A DNA stretch of 51,692 nt, from assembly GCA_037441525.1 (NCBI GenBank), contig JBBISA010000028.1:1-51692 (forward strand), written 5' to 3'. Each line of letters starts with the position of its first letter. Position 1 is the stretch's first letter. The translations under genes and the position numbers were made by a program. Positions 33,883-42,723 of this stretch are shown here, one piece after another. Source of the stretch: SKVR01 sp037441525 (GTDB lineage Bacteria; Bacteroidota; Bacteroidia; Bacteroidales; UBA7960). The notes below the pieces were generated by a model. The model searched no databases. It had not been told where the DNA came from and saw only the letters and a list, made by a program, of their open reading frames with translations.

Positions 33883-34932
33883 TTATTTCTGATTTTCGGG
33901 CCTGAGTTTCCTTACGGCTGCTCCGGCCTGCCACATTTCTGATTCGCGAAGTTCCTTTAATTCAACTTCCAGTTTGGCGCGGTAGTCTGGCTGGCTGTTT
34001 GAGTCGATTGAGCGCTGCGATTCATTTCCTTTGGCAACTTCCTGGTATAGTTCTGAAAATACAGGCAGAGTTGCATCGCGGAATTTTTTCCACCAGTCGA
34101 GAGCTCCACGTTGCGCAGTGGTTGAACAGTTGGCATACATCCAGTCCATGCCATTTTCGGCAACCAGGGGCATCAGGCTCTGGGTTAGTTCTTCAACCGT
34201 TTCGTTGAATGCCTCAGAAGGAGAGTGCCCATTAGAACGCAAAACCTGATATTGAGCGGCAAAAATGCCCTGAATGGCTCCCATTAGGGTACCTCTTTCG
34301 CCGGTAAGGTCGCTGTAAACTTCTTTCTTAAAGGTGGTTTCGAAAAGGTAGCCGCTGCCTACGCCAATACCCAGAGCAACAACCCGCTCCCAGGCTTTCC
34401 CGGTGGCATCCTGGAATATGGCATAGCTTGAATTGAGCCCGCGCCCTTCCAAAAACATACGACGTAAACTGGTGCCTGAACCTTTGGGTGCAACTAATAC
34501 TACATCCACATCGGCCGGTGGAATAATACCGGTTTGTTCTTTATAGGTTATTCCAAACCCGTGAGAGAAATAAAGAACTTTGCCAGGAGCAAGATGCTTT
34601 TTTACAGTAGGCCATAGTGAAATCTGACCTGCATCTGATAAAAGGAACTGAATAATGGTACCTTTCTGAAGTGCTTCTTCGATAGGGAAAAGGGTTTTGC
34701 CTGGCTCCCAGCCGTCAGCAACTGCTTTGTCCCAGGTTTTTGAATCCTTTCTTTGTCCTACAATTACATTAAATCCATTGTCCTTCAGGTTGAGCGCCTG
34801 GCCTGGGCCTTGAACTCCATAACCGATAACGGCAATGGTTTCATTTTTCATTACTTCCAATGCTTTCGACAATGGAAATTCTTCCCTTGTTACTACATTT
34901 TCTTCTACTCCTCCAAAATTAATTTTCGCCAT
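33883..34932 (-). CDS. ilvC: Ketol-acid reductoisomerase
   Basis: A 349-residue enzyme that isomerises and reduces acetolactate and acetohydroxybutyrate for valine/leucine and isoleucine. The nucleotide-binding loop is VIGYGVQGPGQALNLKDNG with VGQRKDS after it, where the Arg and Lys suggest NADPH preference (inference). The knotted domain has the Mg ligands in EVYSDLTGERGTLMGAIQG. It begins MAKINFGGVEENVVTREEFP. It follows ilvN by 89 nt. Confidence 0.95.
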   Translation of the reverse strand: MAKINFGGVEENVVTREEFPLSKALEVMKNETIAVIGYGVQGPGQALNLKDNGFNVIVGQRKDSKTWDKAVADGWEPGKTLFPIEEALQKGTIIQFLLSDAGQISLWPTVKKHLAPGKVLYFSHGFGITYKEQTGIIPPADVDVVLVAPKGSGTSLRRMFLEGRGLNSSYAIFQDATGKAWERVVALGIGVGSGYLFETTFKKEVYSDLTGERGTLMGAIQGIFAAQYQVLRSNGHSPSEAFNETVEELTQSLMPLVAENGMDWMYANCSTTAQRGALDWWKKFRDATLPVFSELYQEVAKGNESQRSIDSNSQPDYRAKLEVELKELRESEMWQAGAAVRKLRPENQK

Positions 34933-35021
34933 AATGTTTCAAGTTTGTATGTTCTTAATTTAGTTTGTTTTGCCCTGGCTTGTCTGGTAAAGGGCACGAA
35001 AAAATTATTTAAAGTTAATCA

Positions 35022-35570
35022 TTACACAGGGATTACACCAATTTGTTCCTCTTCCAGTTTTTTCAGATAAGAGTTGAGGGGTTCCTTCTTGAGCCGGTTC
35101 ACGGCAATTCGTCCCGAACGGGTAAATTGTGTAAGCCCATAGGGGTCGAGTTTTTCATAAAGTTCCTGGGTCTCTTGTATATGGCCGGTTTTTTCAATAA
35201 CGGTATATTCTGGTGTCATTTCCAGAATATGTGCGCCATATTTTCTTACCAGTTTTTCAATTTCATTACCCTGCAAAAGGGCGCTTGTAGGTACTTTATA
35301 CAAGGCAATTTCCTGATAAACAATCTGGTCGTTGGTAAACCAGTAGCATTTCAGAATATCTATTCGCTTTTCAATCTGTTTTACAAGTTTTTCAACTTCA
35401 TCCACATAAGAGAGAATAACGATGGTAAACTTATGAATACCATGAATAGCCGATTCTGACGTGGTAAGGCTTTCAATATTGATATGCCGGCGGGTAAAAA
35501 CTGTGGTTATCTGATTCAGGATACCTACGCGGTTTTCTGAATATACGGTTATTGTGAATTCTTCTTTCAT
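35022..35570 (-). CDS. ilvN: Acetolactate synthase, small (regulatory) subunit
   Basis: A 182-residue regulatory subunit with an N-terminal ACT domain (TITVYSENRVGILNQITTVF, HINIESLTTSES) and a C-terminal IlvN domain (YEKLDPYGLTQFTRSGRIAV). ACT domains of this family bind valine for feedback inhibition of IlvB. It lies 73 nt downstream of ilvB, its partner. Confidence 0.94.
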   Translation of the reverse strand: MKEEFTITVYSENRVGILNQITTVFTRRHINIESLTTSESAIHGIHKFTIVILSYVDEVEKLVKQIEKRIDILKCYWFTNDQIVYQEIALYKVPTSALLQGNEIEKLVRKYGAHILEMTPEYTVIEKTGHIQETQELYEKLDPYGLTQFTRSGRIAVNRLKKEPLNSYLKKLEEEQIGVIPV

Positions 35571-35643
35571 ATATTAATATGTTCGGTTAAAGTCAATACA
35601 ACAGAATTTCGAATGTAATCATTGCGGATGTAATCATTAGAAC

Positions 35644-37386
35644 CTATTCAAGCCTGATTTCATCTACAGCACAACCGGCAGGTACCATTGGGAAGACATT
35701 GCCTTCTTTTTCCACAACCACTTCGAGCAGGAAAGGTCCTTCGGTTTCGAGCATGGTTTTAATAGCATCGTCGAATTGTTGCCTTTCTGTAACCTTAATG
35801 GCAGGCACATAATAACCTTTGGCGATGGTCTGAAAATCGGGGTTAATCATTTCAGTTGATGCATAACGGAAATCGAAAAACAATTCCTGCCACTGCCTTA
35901 CCATTCCCAGGAAGTTGTTGTTGAGAAGGATTATCTTAACGCCAACATTTTCCTGAAATACTGTACCCAATTCCTGTATAGTCATCTGAAAGCCTCCATC
36001 ACCAACAAAAAGAATCACATCCCTGTCGGGGCGGCCCATTTTTGCACCAATAGCTGCGGGTAACCCAAATCCCATGGTACCCAAACCGCCTGAGGTAACA
36101 ACACTGCGGGTTTGTTTAAACTGGAAATATCTTGTTGCAACCATCTGGTGCTGTCCCACATCTGTAACCATAATCGCATCGTGATTGCAGGCTTCTGATA
36201 CCCGGCGCACTACTTCAGCCATGGTGAGTTCGGGCTTTTCAGGATGAAGCTCCTTTTGGATAAGTCGTTCATGTTCAATGCGGTAGCAGGCATTAAATTC
36301 TTCGAGCCATTCGCTGTGGTTGTTTGCACTTACCTTTTGGGTCAGCAGTGGCAGGGTTTCCTTTACGTTTCCTAATAATGGAACATCGGCATGCACAATT
36401 TTATTTATTTCGGCCGGGTCTATTTCCATGTGAATTACCTTGGCTTTGGTGGCATACCGGGCTACATTTCCGGTAACACGGTCGTCGAATCGCATGCCGA
36501 TACCCAGAATAAGGTCGGCTTCGTTGGTTTTAATATTTGGGCCATAATTGCCATGCATGCCCAGCATGCCCACATTAAGCGGATGGTCGGTGGGCATGGC
36601 CGAAAGACCGAGGATGGTCCATGCTGCAGGAATTCCAGTCTTTTCAAGAAACTCAAGCAATTCCTTTTCAGCTCGACCCAATACTACTCCCTGGCCTATG
36701 AGTGCAAGGGGTTTTTTGGATAGGTTTATCAGGTGGCTGGCCTCTTCAATTTTGATTAAATCGGGAGGGGCAACAGGTGTGTAGCTCCTTACAGATTTCA
36801 TTTTGTTGTATACGTAGTTCAATTTGCCAAACTGCGCATCTTTTGTGATATCGAGAAGCACAGGGCCGGGTCTTCCGCTGCGGGCTAAATAAAAAGCACG
36901 TGATATTGCCCAGGGAATTTCTTCTGCTTTGGTTACCTGGTAATTCCATTTGGTAATGGGCTGTGTAATACCAATAACATCGGTCTCCTGAAAGGCGTCG
37001 GTGCCCAGCAGATGCGAACCTACCTGCCCTGAAATTACTACCACCGGCGTAGAATCTATCATTGCATCCGCAATACCTGTAACAGCATTGGTGGCGGCTG
37101 GTCCGGAGGTCACTATTGCTACCCCTACTTTTCCGGTAACACGGGCAAAGCCTTGAGCTGCATGCACAGCACCTTGTTCGTGCCTGACCAAAACATGCTT
37201 AAGCCGGTCTTTGTAAGTATATAGTGAGTCATAAACAGGCATGATGGCACCGCCGGGATAGCCATAGATAAGTTCAACTCCTTCGCGTACAAGCGATTCC
37301 ATAACGGCGTCAGAACCACTCATAACCACGGGCTGGGCAAGTTCTTTGCTCGATTTTTCATATGTTTGTGCTTCCATAAAAGTCAT
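35644..37386 (-). CDS. ilvB: Acetolactate synthase, large (catalytic) subunit
   Basis: A 580-residue ThDP enzyme joining two pyruvates, or pyruvate and 2-ketobutyrate. The N-terminal ThDP-contacting region is VELIYGYPGGAIMPVYDSLY with HEQGAVHAAQGFAR, and the C-terminal ThDP-Mg motif is GDGGFQMTIQELGTV through NNNFLGMVRQWQ. A central FAD-fold domain is present. The start may be the ATG at 37386 or, three codons on, at 37377. The 156-nt gap before it contains an A/T-flanked GCA...TGC stem near 37430-37452. Confidence 0.95.
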   Translation of the reverse strand: MTFMEAQTYEKSSKELAQPVVMSGSDAVMESLVREGVELIYGYPGGAIMPVYDSLYTYKDRLKHVLVRHEQGAVHAAQGFARVTGKVGVAIVTSGPAATNAVTGIADAMIDSTPVVVISGQVGSHLLGTDAFQETDVIGITQPITKWNYQVTKAEEIPWAISRAFYLARSGRPGPVLLDITKDAQFGKLNYVYNKMKSVRSYTPVAPPDLIKIEEASHLINLSKKPLALIGQGVVLGRAEKELLEFLEKTGIPAAWTILGLSAMPTDHPLNVGMLGMHGNYGPNIKTNEADLILGIGMRFDDRVTGNVARYATKAKVIHMEIDPAEINKIVHADVPLLGNVKETLPLLTQKVSANNHSEWLEEFNACYRIEHERLIQKELHPEKPELTMAEVVRRVSEACNHDAIMVTDVGQHQMVATRYFQFKQTRSVVTSGGLGTMGFGLPAAIGAKMGRPDRDVILFVGDGGFQMTIQELGTVFQENVGVKIILLNNNFLGMVRQWQELFFDFRYASTEMINPDFQTIAKGYYVPAIKVTERQQFDDAIKTMLETEGPFLLEVVVEKEGNVFPMVPAGCAVDEIRLE

Positions 37387-37542
37387 TTTTAATTAGTAAT
37401 TGCGTGTTTTAGTTTTTTGAACATTAGCAAAAAAAGGCATTTTGCTTTTTTGTTCTATGGTTTTAGTTTTTTGGGGATTTGTGTTAACTGTTAGGTTCTT
37501 ACATAATTTAATTTACAGGCAACATTGTCGGCAAATATTAAT

Positions 37543-39381
37543 TTATTCGGGCAATACTCTTATAGCTCCTTCGTCAGCCGATCTTACCAGCGAAGCATAT
37601 ACTCTCAGAGCTTGTGAAACTTTACGATCGCGTTTACCAGCTTTAAAGGCTTCATTGCCTTTGGCAAGTTCTTCCTGGCGTCTGCGTTCGAGTTCTTCGT
37701 CTGGTACTATTACATTAATACTCCGTGAAGGAATATCAATTACAATTTTATCTCCATTCCTTATAAGGGCAATCTCACCTCCTGCGGCTGCTTCGGGCGA
37801 AACATGTCCGATAGAAAGTCCTGATGTGCCTCCCGAAAACCTTCCATCAGTTACAAGGGCACATTTGGTGCCCAGGCCTCTTGACTTCAGATAGGATGTG
37901 GGATATAGCATTTCCTGCATACCCGGGCCACCCTTTGGGCCTTCATATTTGATAACCACCACGTGGCCTTCTTTTACATCGCGCAACAATATGGCTTTTA
38001 CAGCGGCTTCCTGCGATTCAAATACTATGGCAGTGCCTTCAAAATGCCAAATGGATGGATCAACTCCTGCCGTTTTAACAATTGAACCTTTGCGGGCAAC
38101 ATTGCCATAAAGTACACCCAGTCCTCCATCTTTAAAAAATGCATGGTTTTCATTACGGATACAGCCATTTTTCCGGTCTAAATCCAGGGATTTAAAGGTT
38201 GAAGCCTGTGACCCCATGGTAAGATTTTTAACACCGGCAGGTGCGCTGTGATAAATCTCGAAAGCCCTTGGAATGGCTGAACTGCTGGTTACGTCATAAT
38301 CCTTAATCGCTTCTGCAAGGCTTGGATAATCCACTCTTTTGACAGAAGTATCCAGCAGACCTATTTTATTTAATTCGGCAAGTATTCCCAGAATACCCCC
38401 TGCCCGGTTTACATCTTCAATATGGTAATGGCTGTTGGGTGCCACTTTGCAGAGGACAGGAGTTATTCGCGACAATTCGTCGATTTCTTTCATGGTAAAA
38501 TCAATCTTAGCTTCATGGGCAATGGCCAAAAGGTGCAAAACCGTATTGGTTGAGCCGCCCATGGCAATATCCAGAGCCATTGAATTTAGAAAGGCTTTGC
38601 GGTTTGCAATAGAGCGGGGCAAAACGGAAACATCCCCGTCGCGGTAGTAGCTGTATGCCATTTTCACGATCAGGGATGCGGCTTGTTCAAATAAGCCTAT
38701 CCTGTTCTTGTGCGTCGCCACAATGGTTCCATTTCCGGGCAATGCCAATCCTAAGGCTTCATTGAGACAATTCATTGAATTGGCAGTAAACATGCCGGAG
38801 CATGAGCCGCAGGTGGGACAGGCATTTTCTTCCACTTCCTGCAGGTATTCATCGCTGACAGATTCATCGGCAGCAAGAACCATGGCATCTACCAGGTCGA
38901 GACTTTTATCTCCTACTTTCCCTGCTTCCATGGGCCCGCCTGATACAAACACAGTGGGAATATTCAGGCGCATGGCTGCCATAAGCATTCCTGGAGTTAT
39001 CTTATCGCAATTGCTGATGCACACCAAGGCATCGGCCTGGTGGGCATTCACCATATACTCTATACTATCTGCAATAAGGTCGCGCGATGGCAATGAATAC
39101 AACATCCCATCGTGGCCCATTGCAATTCCGTCGTCAACGGCAATTGTATTAAATTCCGCGGCAAAGCATCCCTGGCTCTCAATCCATGATTTTACTTTTT
39201 GTCCGATGGGATGCAGGTGGGCATGGCCGGGGACAAACTGAGTAAATGAATTAGCTATGGCAATGAGGGGTTTTCCCATTTGCTCGTTTTTCATTCCGGC
39301 TGCACGCCAAAGGCTTCTTGCTCCGGCATTAAGCCTTCCATGGGTGGTGGTCTTGCTTCTAAGTGGTATCTGCATATACAT
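37543..39381 (-). CDS. ilvD: Dihydroxy-acid dehydratase
   Basis: A 612-residue Fe-S dehydratase making the 2-keto acids of valine and isoleucine. Conserved parts are FTQFVPGHAHLHPIGQ, CISNCDKITPGMLMAAMRL, NACPTCGSCSGMFTANSMN and TDGRFSGGTSGLSIGHVSPE near the C-terminus. The ATG at 39381 is preferred over an in-frame TTG at 39384; a further ATG at 39375 (MQIPLRSKTTTHGR) is equally good. The start lies only about 12 nt after the attenuator terminator U-run, so read-through directly decides expression of this first gene of the twelve-gene cluster. Confidence 0.95.
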   Translation of the reverse strand: MYMQIPLRSKTTTHGRLNAGARSLWRAAGMKNEQMGKPLIAIANSFTQFVPGHAHLHPIGQKVKSWIESQGCFAAEFNTIAVDDGIAMGHDGMLYSLPSRDLIADSIEYMVNAHQADALVCISNCDKITPGMLMAAMRLNIPTVFVSGGPMEAGKVGDKSLDLVDAMVLAADESVSDEYLQEVEENACPTCGSCSGMFTANSMNCLNEALGLALPGNGTIVATHKNRIGLFEQAASLIVKMAYSYYRDGDVSVLPRSIANRKAFLNSMALDIAMGGSTNTVLHLLAIAHEAKIDFTMKEIDELSRITPVLCKVAPNSHYHIEDVNRAGGILGILAELNKIGLLDTSVKRVDYPSLAEAIKDYDVTSSSAIPRAFEIYHSAPAGVKNLTMGSQASTFKSLDLDRKNGCIRNENHAFFKDGGLGVLYGNVARKGSIVKTAGVDPSIWHFEGTAIVFESQEAAVKAILLRDVKEGHVVVIKYEGPKGGPGMQEMLYPTSYLKSRGLGTKCALVTDGRFSGGTSGLSIGHVSPEAAAGGEIALIRNGDKIVIDIPSRSINVIVPDEELERRRQEELAKGNEAFKAGKRDRKVSQALRVYASLVRSADEGAIRVLPE

Positions 39382-39393
39382 CAATTATAAACC

Positions 39394-39425
39394 AAAAACC
39401 CTCTCAACTTCTGGAAGTGAGAGGG
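39394..39425 (-). terminator. Attenuator terminator upstream of ilvD
   Basis: On the minus strand CCCTCTCACTT, loop CCAG, then AAGTTGAGAGGG form an 11-bp stem with one bulged base (39399-39425), followed at once by five U (39394-39398). This intrinsic terminator ends 12 nt before the ilvD start. Its 5' arm is also the partner of the antiterminator segment at 39459-39468. Confidence 0.85.
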
Positions 39426-39488
39426 CTTTCAAATTTTGTCCATTTCGTTACACACCATTCTCACTTCCTTTTTGGCGCACAAAAAGAA
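39413..39488 (-). promoter_or_regulatory. Antiterminator and pause hairpin of the ilv attenuator
   Basis: Segment 1 (39480-39488, UUCUUUUUG) pairs with segment 2 (39466-39474, CAAAAAGGA) in nine pairs including one G-U, loop UGCGC. Segment 2 continued (39459-39468, GGAAGUGAGA) pairs perfectly over 10 bp with segment 3 (39413-39422, UCUCACUUCC). Segment 3 is the 5' arm of the terminator. So 1:2 with 3:4 (off) and 2:3 (on) exclude each other, the classical attenuation layout. Segments 1 and 2 lie inside the leader-peptide frame, right after its last Ile codon. Confidence 0.8.
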
Positions 39489-39525
39489 TAATGTAAATGT
39501 AAATGGTGGTAATTATATAACTCAT
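39448..39525 (-). CDS. Ile-rich leader peptide of the ilv-leu-thr cluster
   Basis: A 25-codon frame from the ATG at 39525 to the TAA at 39450-39448. It starts MSYIITTIYIYIILFV and ends RQKGSENGV. Codons 4, 5, 8, 10, 12 and 13 are Ile (one ATA, five ATT), with a Thr pair (ACC ACC), one Leu and two Val. A ribosome held at the Ile codons would cover segment 1 and let the antiterminator form. A ribosome reaching the stop codon would cover segment 2 and let the terminator form. The amino acids match the products of the downstream genes. The peptide itself needs no function. Confidence 0.8.
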   Translation of the reverse strand: MSYIITTIYIYIILFVRQKGSENGV

Positions 39526-39550
39526 AAATACAATGTGCGTTTTTCAGATG

Positions 39551-39558
39551 CAAAAGTA
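39551..39558 (-). promoter_or_regulatory. -7 promoter box of the ilv-leu-thr cluster
   Basis: The minus strand reads TACTTTTG, an exact TAnnTTTG. Transcription would start near 39544, about 20 nt before the leader-peptide ATG. At the usual -33 distance there is only GTTT. Confidence 0.55.
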
Positions 39559-39708
39559 GGATAAAATCCAATCGGAAAAACTTTTTTTTCAAAAAAGATT
39601 TTAAACCACCGTTTACACCCACTGAATCAGCTAAATATTTTTTATTTCATCGATTCAATGGGTTGCTTTGTTTCAGGGGTATTTCTTTTACTGTTCAGAA
39701 TGTGAAGC
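39559..39708. other. AT-rich region between the FAD dehydrogenase gene and the ilv promoter
   Basis: It contains T- and A-runs around 39581-39598 that may help end the transcript of the gene at 39709-42651 or act as an upstream element for the ilv promoter. No gene is seen. Confidence 0.35.
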
Positions 39709-42651
39709 TCAGTTAATAATATCCTGGTTTACAGCCTGCAAGAGGATGTCGACAGGGTGAATAGCCTTTCTTCCGGTACCATCTGCAATCTGGTGCCGGC
39801 AACTGGTACCGGGAGCACAGATTACCGCGTCAGGTTCTGCAGCCCTGATAGCTGGGAAAAGCTTCAGCTCACCAATGGCCATACTTATTTTATAATGCTC
39901 TTTTTCATACCCGAAAGAACCAGCCATGCCACAACAGCCACATTCAATCTCCTTAATTTGAGCATTTCTGATGAGCGACAACATTTTAATCGTATGGTTT
40001 ACTGACGATAAAGCTTTTTGATGGCAATGTCCATGCAGGTAAATTTGTAGAGGTTTTGTGATGATTTTCTCACTGTCAATTACACCGTTATCCAGCTCAC
40101 GGCATATAAACTCATCAATTATGAAGGTATTCGCTGCCACAGTATTGGCTTTTTCGAGCAGTGTTTCACTACACAAATCAGGATACTCATCGCGCAGGGT
40201 AAGGATGGCCGAAGGTTCAATTCCAATGATGGGTATCCCTTGCTGGGCATATCGAAAGAACACAGTAATATTATAATCGGCAAATCCTTTTGCTTTTTTT
40301 AGAAGTCCCTTGGAAATACTTGCCCGGCCGCTTTCTTTTACCTTGGGGATTTCAATATAATAGCCTAATTTATTCAACAAAAAACAGGCATTCATACCCA
40401 AAGGAGTATCGTTGAAGTTGGTAAACTCATCGCAGAAAAGCACAATTTTTCTTAGTGGTGAAACACTCTGGTTGAGCTTTGCGAGGTTTTTTGAAGCCCA
40501 TTCTTGCCATGTGGTTGGGTGTAAACCAGGTAGTTGTCGTTTTAGCGCAAATCCGGCTATTTTTTTTATGATGGGTGAAAAAACTGCAGATTGTGAGAAG
40601 AGATTAAACAGACCGGGAAGCATTGATGCCATCTGGTTAAGGCTTGCATAGGAGCTAATAAGCCTCGATCTGAAAGGGACTCCGTTTGTCTGGTAATACT
40701 GTTGTAAAAATTCTGCTTTGTATTTACCCATATCCACATTTGACGGACATTCTGCCTTGCATCCCTTACATGACAGGCAAAGGTCAAGCACTTCCTTTAT
40801 CTCATAGTGGTCGAAGGGATTTTTTCTGTCGGAATGGGTTATAAATTCTCTGAGTATGTTTGCCCTTGCACGGGTAGAGTCTTTTTCGTCGGTGGTAGCC
40901 TGGTACGAAGGGCACATTACCCCTTTTTGTGTATGCAATTTACGGCAATCGCCTGAGCCGTTGCATTTTTCTACAGCTCTCAAAAACCCGGCGGCTTCAG
41001 GGAATCTGAACCATGTGTTCAAGGGGCGGTCCAGAGTGCCAGGCCCATAACGCAACGATGATCGCATGGAGGGAGTATGCACTATTTTTCCGGGATTAAG
41101 CAAATTTTGGTGGTCCCAGACGTTTTTTAACTCTTTAAATACGTTGTACAGTTTATCGCCCAGCATAATGGGTATAAACTCACCCCTTAATCTGCCGTCG
41201 CCATGCTCACCACTGAGCGAGCCCTTGTATTTTTTTACCAGGTGTGCGGTTGCTACGGCAATCTGGTAAAAACGTTCTACATCTGTTTTGCTTTTCAGAT
41301 CAAGTATGGGACGAAGATGGATTTCTCCTGTACCAATATGAGCATAATAAACACACTCCAGGTCTAATTCTGTAAGTACTTTTTTTAGGTCAGCAACAAA
41401 GTAAGGTAGTTTTTCCACATGTATGGCCGTATCTTCAATAACAGCCACAGGTTTGGCATCACCCGGCACATTGCTCAGCAATCCCAGGCCCGCTTTGCGC
41501 AATGCCCATACCCGCCCTATGTCTATGCCTTTCAATACAGGATAATGATATCCCATGCCTTTCGCCTTTAAGTCGGCAATCATATTGGATGCCTTCCTCT
41601 CAATTTCTGCCGGGTCATGTTCGGCAAATTCTACTACAAGAATAGCATCGGGGTCGTCTTTAATGAAAAAACGGTTTTGTTTCTGTGTGATGTTGGTTTT
41701 GGTGCAATCAAGAACGATTCGGTCGATCAATTCCACTGCAACGGGTTGATGATGCAGGGCTGTTAGATTGGCCTGCAGTGCTTCTTCAATTGAATTTACA
41801 TGGACACAAACCAGGGCGGTATGCGCTGGCGGAAGGGATACTAAATTGAGTTTTATTTCGGTAAATACTGCAAGACTACCTTCACTTCCGGCCAAAAGGC
41901 TGCAAAAATTAAAATTTTCACCCTTTTCATCAAATAGATTAGTTTTGGCCAGCAAATCGATGGCATACCCTGTATTTCTCCGGTGAATATCGGGTTCTGG
42001 GTATTGTTCTTCTATTTCTTTTCTGATTTGCTTGTCTGAAAGTACATTGAATATATGCTGATAAATCCTTGATTCCAGGGAATTACCGATGCATTTTTGC
42101 CGAAATTCGTCGGGTGTAAGACTTCCAAACACAACTTCACTCCCATCACCGAGCAATGCTTTTATTTCGAGTGTATGGTCGCGGGTGCTGCCATAAACCA
42201 ATGAATGAGCACCACACGAGTTATTGGCTACCATCCCGCCTATCATGCATCGGTTCGATGTGGATGTCTCCGGCCCAAAGAACAAACCTTCGTGTTTTAA
42301 ATAGGCATTGAGTTCATCCAGAATAACGCCTGGCTGAACCCTTACCCATTTTTCGACGGGGTTGAATTCCAGTATCTGGTTCATGAATTTTGAGAAATCG
42401 ATGACAAGCCCGTGGCCTACAACTTGTCCGGCAAGCGATGTGCCTGCTGTACGGGGAATAATGGGTATTTTTTTCTCATTGGCAAACTGGATGATTTTTT
42501 TTACATCTTCTGGTGATTTTGGCCTTACCACTGCCATGGGTATTTCGCGATAAACCGAGGCATCTGTGGCATGTAAAACGCGAGAAGTCAGGTCGGTAAA
42601 TACATCGCCATTTATTTTCTGGCGAAGTTCTTCGAAGATTGTTGGGTGCAT
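39709..42651 (-). CDS. FAD- and Fe-S-binding oxidoreductase, D-lactate/2-hydroxyacid dehydrogenase type
   Basis: A 980-residue fusion of a GlcD-like flavoprotein and a GlpC-like Fe-S protein. The FAD-binding domain (about 35-215) contains PIIPRTAGTSLAGQVVGHG and MIGGMVANNSCGAHSLVYGS. The FAD-oxidase C-terminal domain carries HIGTGEIHLRPILD and SGEHGDGRLRGEF. Two cluster regions follow: CNGSGDCRK...MCPSY and CLSCKGCKAECPSNVD. The C-terminal CCG domain ends with ECGCCGMAGSFGYEKEHY. Such proteins oxidise D-lactate, glycolate or D-2-hydroxyglutarate at the membrane and pass electrons to quinone; the substrate here is not decidable. Confidence 0.88.
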   Translation of the reverse strand: MHPTIFEELRQKINGDVFTDLTSRVLHATDASVYREIPMAVVRPKSPEDVKKIIQFANEKKIPIIPRTAGTSLAGQVVGHGLVIDFSKFMNQILEFNPVEKWVRVQPGVILDELNAYLKHEGLFFGPETSTSNRCMIGGMVANNSCGAHSLVYGSTRDHTLEIKALLGDGSEVVFGSLTPDEFRQKCIGNSLESRIYQHIFNVLSDKQIRKEIEEQYPEPDIHRRNTGYAIDLLAKTNLFDEKGENFNFCSLLAGSEGSLAVFTEIKLNLVSLPPAHTALVCVHVNSIEEALQANLTALHHQPVAVELIDRIVLDCTKTNITQKQNRFFIKDDPDAILVVEFAEHDPAEIERKASNMIADLKAKGMGYHYPVLKGIDIGRVWALRKAGLGLLSNVPGDAKPVAVIEDTAIHVEKLPYFVADLKKVLTELDLECVYYAHIGTGEIHLRPILDLKSKTDVERFYQIAVATAHLVKKYKGSLSGEHGDGRLRGEFIPIMLGDKLYNVFKELKNVWDHQNLLNPGKIVHTPSMRSSLRYGPGTLDRPLNTWFRFPEAAGFLRAVEKCNGSGDCRKLHTQKGVMCPSYQATTDEKDSTRARANILREFITHSDRKNPFDHYEIKEVLDLCLSCKGCKAECPSNVDMGKYKAEFLQQYYQTNGVPFRSRLISSYASLNQMASMLPGLFNLFSQSAVFSPIIKKIAGFALKRQLPGLHPTTWQEWASKNLAKLNQSVSPLRKIVLFCDEFTNFNDTPLGMNACFLLNKLGYYIEIPKVKESGRASISKGLLKKAKGFADYNITVFFRYAQQGIPIIGIEPSAILTLRDEYPDLCSETLLEKANTVAANTFIIDEFICRELDNGVIDSEKIITKPLQIYLHGHCHQKALSSVNHTIKMLSLIRNAQIKEIECGCCGMAGSFGYEKEHYKISMAIGELKLFPAIRAAEPDAVICAPGTSCRHQIADGTGRKAIHPVDILLQAVNQDIIN

Positions 42652-42723
42652 GGAGTAACAAAATATAGGCTTAAGGCAACAGGCATGGTAACTCGGGCAA
42701 TGGAAGAGATACCAACACGATGC

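Noticed and set aside
37425..37460. Hairpin AAAAAAAGGCATTTTGCTTTTTT in the ilvD-ilvB gap as an internal terminator
   Set aside because: The stem has only three GC-containing pairs and the rest is A/T; it is too weak to call.
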